NCBI RefSeq assembly: GCF_032452875.1
Contig: NC_083876.1
Location: 22,914,001 to 22,978,000 of the forward strand
Length of the DNA: 64,000 bases
From: Bos javanicus
Lineage: Eukaryota > Chordata > Mammalia > Artiodactyla > Bovidae
Direction: 5' to 3'
Each line of letters begins with the position of its first letter. Within the stretch, counting starts at the first letter, position 1. The position numbers and the translations under genes are program-made. Below are positions 24,940 to 36,323 of the stretch, piece by piece. Under the pieces are notes generated by a model. It was given only the letters and a program-made list of their open reading frames with translations, had not been told where the DNA came from and made no database searches.

Positions 24940-26000
24940 AATCACTAATGATCTATAAGGTGCGAGGACAGGACAGAAAATGGCTAGAGGAGGGTTCTGG
25001 CAGTTAACCTGGTGCAGTGGTGGGAAGGCATTCCATGACCAGCAGTACTGCCCGAGGCCCGCGGCCTGAAACCCTGCCTGGGTCCTGAGACAAGCACTCG
25101 CTGTAGGGTGGATGTCACAGAAGCAGCAGGCCTTAACAATAGGGAGGCTGACAATGGGATGTGCAATTTATCTTGGTTTTCAACATAGGTGCAAGCACCC
25201 AGAGGGCTCCTGCAGCCATCAGGATTTAAAAAAAAAAAAAAAAGGCCCCAAGTGATCCTGAAACTGACATTTTCCCTCTACTCCAGATGATTTTAGAATC
25301 CAAGGTTCATTTTTCACCCCAGATGCCTAGAATAAGAGCAGAAGCAACCAGGACCACTGCTGTCACTTTACATGATAAATGTCAACTAAAACTTTGGCAG
25401 ATGTGAAGAGGTATATATACCTCTTTCCTTATTATCATCCCAAGGCCAATACATTTCCTCACAAAGTAGGATTACAAAAATCCTATGGAAAATCTTGAGG
25501 ACAGTTTAACTCAGAGTATATACTTAAATAATGCAAGAGCTCTATTTAAAAGTATACAGTTTTCCTTAATATATTTTAAGAGTTCTTTTCCCATCAATAA
25601 TCTGGTGGTCTTTAACATAAGACTTTAGAAGCTTTAAATATATAATTAAAAGTAAATTTCTTCTTTACAACAACTAAGTCTCAGTGAATGATTGGAAGCT
25701 ACAGCCACTTTCCAACACTTGATCTTTGTTAAAACAGGTCATGTACATTCTGTGGTCCATCATATTAATATTTTGCTAATAACACAATACTCTTAGCATA
25801 GACTTTAATGCTGGTGAACCTAACTCTGTCTTTGGAATTTACTCTCGAGTAGATGGTAAGTTGAAGAAAGTCACACAGAGGGGAAGATTCATATCACCAG
25901 GAATTCATGGTCCCAAAACTCAAATGGGCAATGAACAATGCCTACCAAACCCTCATCTGCTCCAAAGGACCATTTTTAATCTTCTCCGTTCTCCTCCATT
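24940..26000. other. No recognised feature
   Basis: Includes a short G+C-rich patch around 25040-25110 (GAGGCCCGCGGCCTG) and an A-run at about 25229-25243. No gene signal. Confidence 0.35.
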
Positions 26001-26125
26001 GGAGAAGGAAATGTCAACCTACTCCAGCATTCTTGTCTGGGAAATCCTATGGACAGAAGAGCCTGGGGTCACAAGGTCCAAGGGGTCACAAAGAGTCAGA
26101 TATGACTTAGTGACTAAACGACAAC
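26001..26125 (+). mobile_element. Bov-A single-unit SINE fragment
   Basis: One Bov-A unit (GGAGAAGGAAATGTCAACCT to AGATATGACTTAGTGACTAA) without a tRNA head. Confidence 0.85.
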
Positions 26126-26559
26126 ATTCTCCTTCTACTTCCACTGTCTGTGACCCCACCTCTTTCCCTCATGCCCGTTCCTCATCACTCTTATGTTACA
26201 AATAAAACAGAGGCCATCAGAAGAGTCTCTCTCATTTTTCCAAAACCCAATATGCAAATCTGTTCCACCCTCCACAGTTTTCATCTTCCTTCCTATCACA
26301 GAAAGAGAACCATTCCTGCCTCTAAGGCTGGAGGCTACATCTGAGCCTCCGGTACCATCCCCATCTTGTCAGAATTTTAGCATAGCAGGCATAACATCTT
26401 TCTCTTATCTAGTCAATTTCTTCTTCTCAACAGGATCCTATCTATTGGCTTTTAAACAGGCTCAAGAGGGCCTGACCCCAACCTGCCTGCTTTCAGTCAG
26501 CTCCCTATCCCCTTATTCCTCCTTCCCTTCAAAGCCAACTCCTTGAAATGGTGGCTCAC

Positions 26560-28050
26560 GTGTAGTCTTTGTTTCATCACCTCACACTCACTGCTCACAC
26601 ATTCCAACCCAGATGTATATCTACAATTCAACATCTTACCTGGTCTCTGAACAGCATCTGACCATTCTCACCTTCTTAAAGTACTTTCCACCATGAGCAT
26701 CTATGAAACAACACTTTTCAGCTTTTCTCCTTCTCTGGCCACTCCTCTGTCTCCTTTGCAGGCTCATTCTCCTTTATCTGGCCCAGAAATGCAGTAGTCT
26801 TTCATAGCTCAGTCCTATCTTCTCTTCCCAAACAATCTCATCTATGCCCTTGGCTTCAATTATGACCAATATGCAGGTGACTCACCCATTTACAAATCCA
26901 GCTCAAACCTTTCATCTGAACTCCAGGTCTATATATTAACTTTCTATGTGCTGTTTCCTCTATAATGACTTGGTTCAGTTCAGTTCAGTTGCTCAGTCGT
27001 GTCCGACTCTTTGCGACCCCATGAATTGCAGCACGCCAGGCTTCCCTGTCCATCACCAACTCCCGGAGTTCACCCAAACTCATGTCCATCGAGTCGGTGA
27101 TGCCGTCCAGCCATCTCATCCTCTGTTGTCCCCTTCTCCTCCTGCCCCCAATCCCTCCCAGCATCAGAGTCTTTTCCAATGAGTCAACTCTTCACATCAG
27201 GTGGCCAAAGTATTGGAGTTTCAGCTTTAGCATCATTCCTTCCAAAGAACACCCAGGACTGATCTCCTTTAGAATGGACTGGTTGGATCTCCTTGCAGTC
27301 CAAGGGACTCTCAAGAGTCTTCTCCAACACCAAGTGTACCTCAAATTCAACATGTGTAAAACTGAATGTCACAATCTTCTCCCAGTGTTATCTATCTCAG
27401 TAAACTTCATCTCCCACATTCAATCAATCACCAGGTGCTGCAACATTACTAACTCAACTCTATCTTACCTACTATCACCCACTATCATCATTTCTTTTGA
27501 GTTTCTGCCATAGCTTTCTATCTGATCTATCATATCCAACTATTCTCTAGATGGTTGTCAGAAAATTCTTGGAAGGGTAACTTAAAACCACTTTCTCTGT
27601 GGATAAAATTCTTATTGATATTAGGATAAACACAAAGATAAAACTCTATACAATGCCCTTCAGGATCCTGGGTTGGTCTGCCTCCTCCCTACCTGTCCCT
27701 GTTTCTCTCTCCAGCAGAGCCACCTCTGCCTTCTTTCTATCTCCTGGACTCACTGTGCTCTCTCCCATCACAGGTCCTTTTTCATGGACTTTTCCCCACT
27801 GCCCAGAGAATCTTCACATAGACAGCAGTTAAGCATCAATTCTTCATGGAATTCTTCATGGAATCTGAACCTGGTCTCCCTATAGTTTTCTCTCAGAGTA
27901 CCATTTATCTTTTTCATAGCACTGATCAGGTTACACCTTTGCATTTTCCACTAGACTCTAATAAGTCTATCGTGCAAGGCATCAGATCTCTTTTAGCTCA
28001 ATATTGCCCTCGCAGTACACAACACAGTAGTATTTCTTGAATAAATGACC
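26560..28050 (+). mobile_element. Long L2 (CR1-like LINE) remnant split by BovB
   Basis: Pieces 26560-26972 and 27332-28050 follow the order of the L2 3' coding region and tail. Left: TCTGTCTCCTTTGCAGGCTC, AGCTCAGTCCTATCTTCTCT, CATCTATGCCCTTGGCTTCA, TGACTCACCCATTTACAAAT. Right: AAATTCAACATGTGTAAAAC, then GGTTGGTCTGCCTCCTCCCT, CTGCCTTCTTTCTATCTCCT, and the 3' end TTCTTGAATAAATGACC. The block 26130-26560 may be a further upstream part. Frame fully decayed. Confidence 0.75.
26973..27331 (-). mobile_element. BovB 3' end nested in L2
   Basis: Starts with the reversed GTTCAGTTCAGTTCAGTTGC tail and runs to GTCTTCTCCAACACC. The two open frames that cover it on opposite strands are BovB C-terminal coding and its shadow. 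Confidence 0.93.
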
Positions 28051-30029
28051 ATTTTCAACACCGCGCGTTGGAAACTTTTAATGTCCAAATCCAAATGGAT
28101 TCTTGAAAGTCAGTCTTTCCTGTCTAGTTCCTCTTTGTACCTAAAATTACCTAGAACAGCCACAGAGGATAAACTCCCAGCTCTAGCTTTCCCCATTTCA
28201 CCCAGTCTATGTAAATCTGATAAGATGCTGTGGCAACATCTTAGGGGCAATCAAGATGGTAACAGGAAAGGGGACCAAGTGAAAAGAGAGACTGCACGAG
28301 GAAAGGAAAGCTTCAAACCATTCCATCTGAGCAGGTCTAGCTTGGAGGAAAGAAAAGCTAGGAATGAGGGTCAGATGATCTAAAATATTACAACAGTTGT
28401 GGTGTTCAAAAATTAGCAGATTAATTTTTGGTAGCTCTGGATGAGAGTTTCTGGCAAGTAGGTTTCAGTCCCCAAAAAGGAAGGCCATTCTAACAATTAA
28501 AATGGGGTCCCTTTTCTAAGGCATGATCTAGTGAAGCAGGGTCTGGAGAAATGCATAGCCCAAAGAACAGCTGTTCTCAAACATTTTTGTACCAGCTGTG
28601 GAATCTTTTCTTCAAATGAGAACTTCTGAGGAGACTCTAACAGGCTGAGCAAGGAAATGGGAGCATCTCTGGGGGCAGATGACCACCCCTCCACCCCAGC
28701 CCCTCTGTGAGCAGATGACCACCCCTCCACCCCAGACCCTCTGTGAGCAAAGGACTCCCAGCAGCAGCAGCCACTGAGCTCCCGAGGACCCACCACAGTC
28801 GCCAGCCAGCCCTTTTCAGCTTTTACTGGGATAGGGGTGGAGTGGAGGAAAACATTTCTTAACTTTTCCCCATTTTTCTTTAATACAGCTAGTGAATACT
28901 ATTTCCTGTCCCTCAACATGTATGCAGTTTTCTTTTTTTTTTTTTTTAAGAATTTGAGGCAGGGGATACGTTTACCATGTTGCCTTAACTTTACTGCAAG
29001 TTCCTCTATGGCAGAAATCGCTATGTTCTTACTGTGGAGCACAGAGTAGGAGGTAATAAAAAAGAGGAAAAAGAAAAACTCAAAACTCTTCAGATGTGAA
29101 AGTTTAAGATAACTATCTCAGATTTGATTAAAAAAACAACAACAAAAAAAACCTAACACATGATTAGAAAATACAGAAAAGCGAAGAAACAATTTCATAT
29201 ACACATTCCCCTTCCTTCCTTTATCCAGTCCCAGTCACCCCATACCTCCTGCTTACCTCCAAAGGTCAGAACAATACCTGGCTCATGTTCTTACACCAGA
29301 AGAAGGAAACCAGATTTTCCCCTAAGAAAGAAATCCCAAGAGATGAACTACTTTTCATAGGAAACCTGGTTGGTTAGAATCTCCAGGTAAAAAAAGTTCA
29401 TTTTTATTATAATTATCTTATTTCCTGTATTCCTGTATCTTCTTTAATGATTATAAATAAATTCATAGATAATACACAAATTCCAAATAAAACAAGCCTG
29501 AATTTAGGCCACCTTACAAAACACTGTCCACTCAGAAGAGGAATTTTTCCAATTATAGATCAAAAAAGTGGGTGTTTAACTTGCTTCATAATGAAGAGTG
29601 GTCTCTAGATGGGTAAGTCTTAGTGATAATATGGTAAGATAAAATGTGTAAAAAGTCCTTTCCAGAGAAGCATTTATATTTCCTGGAGGTACCTAATTAT
29701 TTTTCTATATTTTTGGATTAACTTTCTTTCAATTGATTTCCTGTCCTAAGAAGGTAAGGCAAGGGACATCTGAAAAAGTTACATTTGTAACCTTAAATTT
29801 TGACCTATAAGATCAGATATGAACACATTATAAATCAGAAGTTTTTGCTACCGAAGTTATATATTAACATGCATAAATATTCACTGAGTATAGTAGGGAA
29901 AGCAGTGTATTTTGAGGAGTAATCAAAATGCTGACATATTCTAAACTACCAAGGGACAAAACAGTTCTTGAGAAAGAGTACACATTTAGAGTGACATTTT
30001 TGCATCTCCTAAAATGTTATGGTGATGGA
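28051..30029. other. Mostly unclassified; short tandem duplication inside
   Basis: Contains the 36-bp duplication listed separately and a T-run at about 28932-28948. No coding signal beyond short open frames. Confidence 0.35.
28675..28746. repeat. 36-bp unit repeated twice in tandem
   Basis: Units 28675-28710 and 28711-28746 begin GCAGATGACCACCCCTCCAC and differ by one base (AGCCCC versus AGACCC). The surrounding DNA is G+C-richer than its neighbours. Confidence 0.92.
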
Positions 30030-30200
30030 CTATAGAATGTAATGACAAAGCACTGAATTTGGAATCATAACATGGCTTTAATTGTGGCTTTCTCAGTGCC
30101 TAACAAACTTAATTGTACTCATTTCTCTTACTGCTCCTCAGTTTCCTTATTTATAAAAGGTAAGACTTGACATTCATTTCTGAAGTGTAGGTTTCACCTA
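30030..30200 (+). repeat. MIR SINE remnant
   Basis: Shows CACTGAATTTGGAATCATAA, GTGGCTTTCTCAGTGCCTAA and CCTCAGTTTCCTTATTTATA in sense MIR order. Confidence 0.6.
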
Positions 30201-31465
30201 CTCTGCAGAGTCAGTGTCCCTAACTGGGGTGCGCTGACATGATCACATGACTCCTATGTGGGGAAGCAGAAGATGTCCACTTGAGATGGTATGATAAAGT
30301 GCTCTTAAGGGGCTGGTGACACATATCAATTCCTTCACTCACTTGCTCGTTTATTTATTCATTCCAGCATTGTATTCACATACTATCCAAATAAGTTCAT
30401 GTGTAGTGTTTTAGCAGGCTATGCAATTAGTAAGTAACAAACTTGGATGTTCTGTTGAACAGAAAATTAGCATAAACTAATATCTATGTTTTTATCAGTA
30501 AAAAATACAAACTCAGTTAAAACACAAAATCACTTAATTTTAATTCCAAAGTATTTCAGGCAATGATAGTCTCTACCACACTAGATACAGAGCTTCAAAA
30601 TTAAGGAGAATTTGGCAATGATTTGTCAAATACGACACCAAAACCACAGACGAAGAAAGCAAAATTAGATAAATGGAAGTATATCAAACTTAAAATTTTT
30701 GTGCATCAAAAGATACAATCAACAGAGTAAAAAGGAAACCTACAGAATAAAAAAAATATTTTCAGGTCATATGTCTGAAGAGTGGTTAATATCAAAATAA
30801 ATGAAGAACTCTACAATTCAAGACCAAAATATCAAAAAAAAAAAAAAAAGATTAAAAAATGGGCAAAGAACCTGAACACTTCTCCAAAGAAGATATACAA
30901 ATGGCCAACAAGTATATAAAAAGAAGGCCAATCATCAGAGACATGAAAATTAAAACCACAATAATACCTCATATCCACTAGAAAGGCTACTATTAAAAAA
31001 AAAAACAAAAGATAACAAGATTGACAATACTGATGAAGATATGGAGACATCAGAACCCTTGTACACTGCTGGTGGGAGCATAAAATGCTGCAACCACCAT
31101 GGAAAATACTACGGAGGTTCCTCAAAAAATTATAACAGAACTACTATATGATCCAACAATCTCATTTCTGGGTATCCATCCAAAATACTGAAAGCAGGAT
31201 CTCAGTTATTTACACACCCAAGTTCATAGCAGAACTATTCATAATATCCAAGAGGTGGAAGCAACCCAAATGTCCACTAAGGAATGAATGGATAAACAAA
31301 AAGTGGTCTATGCATACAACAGAATAGTATTGAGCCTTGAAAAGCAATCTTGTTACATGCTACAACATGGATGAAGCTTGAGGAACGCTAAGTGAATTAA
31401 GCCAGTTACAAAAAGATCAATACTATTATGATTCCACTTACATGAAGCATCTGAAGTAGCCAATG

Positions 31466-31834
31466 TGATCAACTGAACTGTGGCTTCCCCAAAATTCGTA
31501 TGCTGAATATGAAGTTAGAGCTCTAACCCTCAATGTGACTGTGTCTGGAGATAGGGCCTTTAAGGAAGTATTTAAATTAAAGGAGGTCAAAAGAATGAGG
31601 CCTCATCAGAGAAGGAAGTGATGCAAGATCCATCCCTCCCCCTCCTTCTCTCTCTACATATGAGGACACAGGCAAGATGATGACCATTCACTTGGAAACC
31701 AGGAAGAGAAACTGATCCTAATGGCACTTTGATCTTGGATGTCTAGCCTCCAGAATTATAAGGAAAGCCATTTCTGTTGTTTAAACCATACAGTCTGTGG
31801 CATTCTCTTATGGCAGCCCTAGGACACTAAAGCA
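31466..31834 (+). mobile_element. MLT1 solo LTR (ERVL-MaLR) in L1
   Basis: Starts TGATCAACTGAACTGTGGCT, continues ATGTGACTGTGTCTGGAGAT, AGGGCCTTTAAGGAAG, GATCTTGGATGTCTAGCCTC, and ends GGCAGCCCTAGGACACTAAA then GCA. TG...CA termini are retained. No internal coding region is attached. Confidence 0.85.
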
Positions 31835-31958
31835 AACCCATAAAAACAGAAAATTGAATGGTGATTACCACAGGCTAGGGGAAGCAGAAAAATATTATAG
31901 TTTCAGATTTGTAAGATAATAAAGTCCTGGAGATGGGTTTTACAATGATGCGAATATA

Positions 31959-32317
31959 CAGCTGACCCCTGAACAATGAGAGTTTGAACTGTGTGGGTCC
32001 TCCTATATGCAGATTTTTTTCAATAGTTAAGTACTACAGTACTATACAATCCGTGGTTGGTTGAATTCATGACTGCAGATACAGAGGAACCTCAAACACA
32101 GACTGCTGCTAAGTCGCTTCAGTCTTGTCCGACTCTGTGCGACCCCAGAGATGACAGCCCACCAGGCTCCCCCGTCCCTGGGATTCTCCAGGCAAGAACA
32201 CTGGAGTGGGGTGCCATTGCCTTCTCCACAAACACAGACACCTGATTATAAATTACAAGTGGATTTTTTACTGCACAGTTGGTGTCCCTAACCCCTATGT
32301 TGTTCAAAGGGCAACTG
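31959..32317. mobile_element. Tigger-like non-autonomous DNA transposon with terminal inverted repeats
   Basis: Left end CAGCTGACCCCTGAACAATG; right end reads in reverse CAGTTGCCCTTTGAACAAC, an imperfect terminal inverted repeat. TA precedes the left end, as expected for mariner-superfamily targets; the right flank is CA. Interior GTGGTTGGTTGAATTCATGA is typical. A Bov-A unit is inserted at 32104-32228. Confidence 0.75.
32104..32228 (-). mobile_element. Single-unit Bov-A SINE nested in the DNA transposon
   Basis: One reversed Bov-A unit with the TGCTGCTAAGTCGCTTCAGT end. Target-site duplication CAAACACAGAC at 32093-32103 and 32229-32239, perfect. Confidence 0.93.
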
Positions 32318-32400
32318 CACTTAACATTTCTAAACTGTACACTTAAAAAGGATTAAGATGGTAAATTTTATGTGATTTTTACCACAAGAAAGAAAAACTA

Positions 32401-33132
32401 AGCAGAATTTCAAATTTCCTTCTGAAATAAAGGAGAAAACGTGAATAAAGACACACTTCACGAATATAAACAACTAGTAATACTATTTTATGTATATGAA
32501 ATGCATATGGGTGTGATTTATATGTGTCTTTACTTCATTAGGAAAAGCAATAATGATAACTATCTTAAGGTAAAAATAACACTTCTAATTTAGAACCAAT
32601 ATTTACCAATTTAGCCAACAGAGAGAAATCTTAGTCTGTAAAATTTAACCTCTAAACTCTACTAACATTAGGGGTGAATATAACACATCAACATTTCAGC
32701 CCTCAATATCTTTTGCAAGAAAATGCTATTAACAGGAGAAAATAGAACAGTTCTCAGTTCAAATTTTCCAGATGCCTAAGTCAGATATTGTATCTTTTGA
32801 AAAGGTGGAAAGAACCACTACCAACAGTAGGACTCATATAACTTATACAAAAGAGAATTCAACTTAGCTTTAAAAAGTCTTTATTTTCTCTTAATGATTA
32901 CATTTCCCTAAGATCTATTCTCTTACAAATATGAGAACAAAGAACCTGATACCTGTGAAATCCTTCCTGTTTAACAAAAATATATCTATTCTTCATGTGT
33001 GCCCCAAAGAAACAGAAATCAGTATAACAATAGTTACACTATTTTACCATTTAGCCTATTTATTCTAACAAAGTTAACATGTGGAAAAATAAAATAAACA
33101 CGTGGGATTACAGAGATTTTGGACTCATGATG
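32401..33132. other. No recognised feature
   Basis: AT-rich; nothing identified. Confidence 0.4.
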
Positions 33133-34095
33133 TTACTGAAATGTAAGTCTGGCCAGTCGCACAGTGAGGCCAAACAATATCAAAACGTCAGTTTAGAGCA
33201 AACTGAAAGGTTTATTGAGGGCCATGCAACGAGACGGGTGGCTTCTACCTTAAAATATCTAAAACTCCCCAAAAGCTTTCAGCAAAGCCCTTTTCGAGGA
33301 AAGGTGAGGGAGGGGTGTGGTTAGTTGTTGCAAACTTCTTGTCAGGTCCTTTGTTCTTGTGGTCAACAGTCAGGTAACAATGTTGCTGTAAATGTATACC
33401 AAAGGAATAACTTTCACCCTCGGAGGTCCAGTCCTGGCTAAGGGGACGCAGATCTCAGGGGCAGGCGGCTCCCTCAGAACCAGGGCCCTAGACCTAGCCC
33501 ATTGTCATCGCTGAGGGAGCCAGGCCAGGCCCAACCCAACTGGCCCTCAGGCTGCGCAAACTGGGGAGGGGGAGAAAGAGAAAGACTGTGTTCCATGCAG
33601 ACGGCCATTGCCGTTATGCTGCAGAGACTGGGACGGGGGAGACGTTCACTGCGGGGCCAAGGCCAATGGGGCAGCTTTGGTGAGGGCTCTGGAGTCTTAC
33701 AAGACACAGCTCCCAGCCTGTTCCCTGGACACGCCAGCTCACTGACTGGCCAGAGGCTGGGTAAGCAAGAGGGCCCTGTGGAGAAAGCCAGGATCCACCT
33801 CTTACCTCACTTTCCACCTGAGGACCACCATTCCACCAGCCATTGGCTGAAAGCCCCACTAACGGTCAATCAGTGACAGTTGGTCGCTTGGAGGAGGGGC
33901 CCACTGTGGCACCAACCAATAGCTGAGCAGGACCACTAAGGGTCACTCACTGACAGTGGCTTACTTTGGGGAGGGGCCCACTGTGGCACCAACCAATGGC
34001 TGAGCAAGACCACTAACGGTCCCCGTGGTAACCGTTACCTAGAAACGTGCAGCAGGGTAACGGCCCCCAGTAACAGCAACAAACACATGCTAAGG
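33133..34095 (-). mobile_element. Solo endogenous-retrovirus LTR, about 0.96 kb
   Basis: On the minus strand this has LTR anatomy. At the right is a U3-like part with three CCAAT-bearing subrepeats of about 77 bp (CCAAT/ATTGG cores near 33840, 33916 and 33993). In the middle is a long G+C-rich part. At the left is an AATAAA polyadenylation signal (TTTATT at 33211-33216 on the plus strand) followed by a T/G-rich end. There is no attached gag, pol or env frame. The family is probably a gammaretrovirus-type bovine ERV (inference). Ends are approximate; I could not fix a target duplication. The many overlapping open frames here (33474-33876) are chance frames in G+C-rich DNA. Confidence 0.72.
33838..34025 (-). 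promoter_or_regulatory. Three CCAAT-containing subrepeats in the LTR U3
   Basis: About 77-bp spacing; each repeat has a CCAAT (or inverted ATTGG) core next to GCTGA and a CCACTAA-GGTC block. Two repeats share ACTGTGGCACCAACCAAT. This is typical of U3 enhancer repeats; activity is not shown. Confidence 0.65.
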
Positions 34096-34237
34096 GCTTC
34101 TCTTGCCTGGCTCTATTATAACGCCACAGTAAAATTTCTTGTATTCACTGGACTAAATACCATTTCAAGAAAAGTTCTGGCTGTGACACCCAGAGTGGAA
34201 AGGTAGACACAGCCTGGTTTCAGGAAATCATCAAGAA

Positions 34238-34436
34238 CAGTATTTCTCAACTTTGGCACAACTGGAATTTTGGGACCAAATAATTCTTTGTTTTAAGGGC
34301 TCCAGAACATTTAAGAGCAACCCCACTGCCACCTACTTCTAGATGCCATTAGTCCTTCCAGTTGTGACAACCAAAAATAACCCCAGACATTACCAAATGT
34401 CCCTTGAGGGAAAAAATTACCCCCAATCTAAAGAAT
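34238..34436 (-). mobile_element. MER20-like hAT DNA transposon
   Basis: Starts CAGTATTTCTCAACTTTGGC and contains AATAATTCTTTGTTTTAAGG, CTAGATGCCATTAGTCCTTC, AGTTGTGACAACCAAAAATA and AGACATTACCAAATGTCCCT, the reversed order of the consensus I recall. Confidence 0.72.
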
Positions 34437-35616
34437 AGGAGGTAACAGGTTAAATAATGAATTAACAAAATTAAACTGCAGAAGTGAACTTAAGAGTCCA
34501 AAGCTAAAAAGTTAGTATTTCAGATCTAAACTTTGACATGCAAACTAAGGAGTGTGAGTTGTAAGATAACTCTGGCTGAGAGTGGGCAGGGGTAAAGAGA
34601 TTAAAAAAAAAAAAATAGACTTCAAAATGTTAAGAGACATGTGTGTCTATTGCTAGAAAGAACATTCTAAAAATATTACATGCTACTTTTTTATATGTGC
34701 TCAAGGAAATAAAACCATAGTTACATTTGCTATTTTCCTCTTTTAGACTGCCATCTGGCAATCCACACTTCCACTAGAAAAAAATTCTAGCCAATTTGAC
34801 TAAAATAGTTAATATACCACCCCAAGTGCCAAAAATATGCCAGGGAGTCTACAATTTACTCAGTCATGCCCCAACAGAGATACTAATGTCCTTAAAAGAT
34901 AAAAGTAAATAATTCACAGGATGTTTACCAACCTGTGAACTTTCCTCCCCACCTTTGGCATTGAGGCAAACTAGCCAGAGGAAAAGCACAACAAATGTAC
35001 TTCTACAGAATAGGCACACTAAAGTAATAAGCTCATTTATTGGATGTCAACTTATCCCCAAGATTGAAGTTTTAAGTCCACTAATAAATACAACAGAATA
35101 CAATGGACTATAGTCACTACATTTCCAGTTAGAACACATGAAATGATGAGACAGGTGCACTGAGTCCTTGTTTAACCCTCCCAAAGAAAGGCAGTACAAA
35201 AAGTCTTCATCACGATGAAGTCAAGGTGTACCACCATAACATAAATCTGAACTACTTCCTTCTTCATAATAGTCAAAAGTTATCCAAAAATGGGCACATC
35301 CGGACTAGGATCTCCTGAGTTCTCGTTCCCTAGTCCAAAAAGGCAGGCTAAGGTAATGAAAACCGACAGTCATCAATAGCTAAAAGAGTGATTATGAAAT
35401 ACGAGGACGAACAGAAAACCACGTGTGATTCACTTCACATGGGTTGCATTAGATGTAAACATAGACTGCATGTTTGGAGCACTTCTTCGAGCACTCATCT
35501 AGATGGGGTAAAGAGTGAGACAATCAAGGTCCTGGCTCTCCTGGAGTTTACATCCTAGTGCAGGAATTTCAGTAAAATTATCAAACATTTGGCAAAAGCA
35601 ACACCATGAAAGGTAG
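34437..35616. other. No recognised feature
   Basis: Unclassified; about 35480-35575 resembles a dispersed old repeat (CTCTCCTGGAGTTTACATCC) but is not assigned. Confidence 0.35.
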
Positions 35617-35628
35617 TACCAAACACAA

Positions 35629-36311
35629 TCGAAAGTCGCTCAGTTGTGTCCGACTCTTTGCGACCCCATGGACTATACATATACAGTCCATGGAATTCTC
35701 CAGGCCAGAATACTGGAGTGGATAGCCTTTCCCTTCTCCAGGGGACTGTCCCAACCCAGGGATCGAACCCAGGTCTCCCACATTGCAGGTGGATTCTTTA
35801 CCAGCTGAGCCACAAGGGAAACCCAAGAATACTGGAGTGGGTAGCCTATCTCTTCTCCAGTGGATCTTCCCGACCCAGGAATCAAACCGGGGTCTCCCGC
35901 ATTGCAGGCAGATTCTTTTTTTTTTTTTATTTTATTTTATTTTTAAACTTTACAATATTGTATTAGTTTTGCCAAATATCGAAATGAATCTGCCACAGGT
36001 ATACCTGTGTTTCCCATCCTGAACTCTCCTCCATCCTCGCTCCCCATACCCTCCCTCTGGGTCGTCCCAGTGCACCAGCCCCAAAACATCCAGTATCGTG
36101 CATCGAACCTGGACTGGCGACTCGTTTCATATATGATATTATACATGTTTCAGTGCTATTCTCCCACATCTCCCCACCCTCTCCCTCTCCCACAGAGTCC
36201 ATAAGACTGATCTATACATCAGTGTCTCTTTTGCTGTCTCGTACACAGGGTTATTGTTACCATCTTTCCAAATTCCAGATTCTTTACCAACTGAGCTATC
36301 AGGGAAGCCCC
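35629..36311 (-). mobile_element. Bov-tA with partly duplicated head, split by L1
   Basis: A reversed Bov-tA runs from 35629 to about 35821 and is followed directly by a second head-plus-body portion (about 35822-35918, resuming about 36278-36311). The outer target-site duplication TACCAAACACAA at 35617-35628 and 36312-36323 is perfect and encloses everything. So the partial dimer entered as one unit, or duplicated after entry. The interruption is the L1 listed next. Confidence 0.88.
35919..36277 (-). mobile_element. Young bovine L1 3' end nested in the SINE
   Basis: Reversed poly(A) (T-rich run ending in TTTTATTTTATTTT), then the L1 3' untranslated region with TTTGCCAAATATCGAAATGA, CCTCCCTCTGGGTCGTCCCA, CATCGAACCTGGACTGGCGA and CTCTTTTGCTGTCTCGTACA. 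The SINE word AGATTCTT occurs at both junctions (about 35911-35918 and 36278-36285), which looks like the target duplication. Confidence 0.9.
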
Positions 36312-36323
36312 TACCAAACACAA

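Larger units (their letters stand above)
30630..32400 (+). mobile_element. Old L1 ORF2 end and 3' untranslated region, split twice
   Basis: Pieces about 30630-31465, 31835-31958 and 32318-32400 rejoin as one sense L1. Left: AAATGGGCAAAGAACCTGAA, TACACTGCTGGTGGGAGCAT, TATATGATCCAACAATCTCA. Middle: GAATGGTGATTACCACAGGC. Right: AACTGTACACTTAAAAAGGA and GGTAAATTTTATGTGATTTT, the usual 3' end. An A-run sits at about 30835-30849. Confidence 0.85.

Noticed and set aside
26193..26546. 117-codon plus-strand frame
   Set aside because: Low-complexity Ser/Pro/Phe-rich translation in probable L2-derived, pyrimidine-rich DNA; no motif and no splice context.
33474..33876. Overlapping open frames of up to 124 codons
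   Set aside because: They lie on both strands of a G+C-rich LTR and show no retroviral or host motif.
33133..34095. A complete endogenous retrovirus
   Set aside because: Only one LTR is present and no gag, pol or env-like frame lies next to it.
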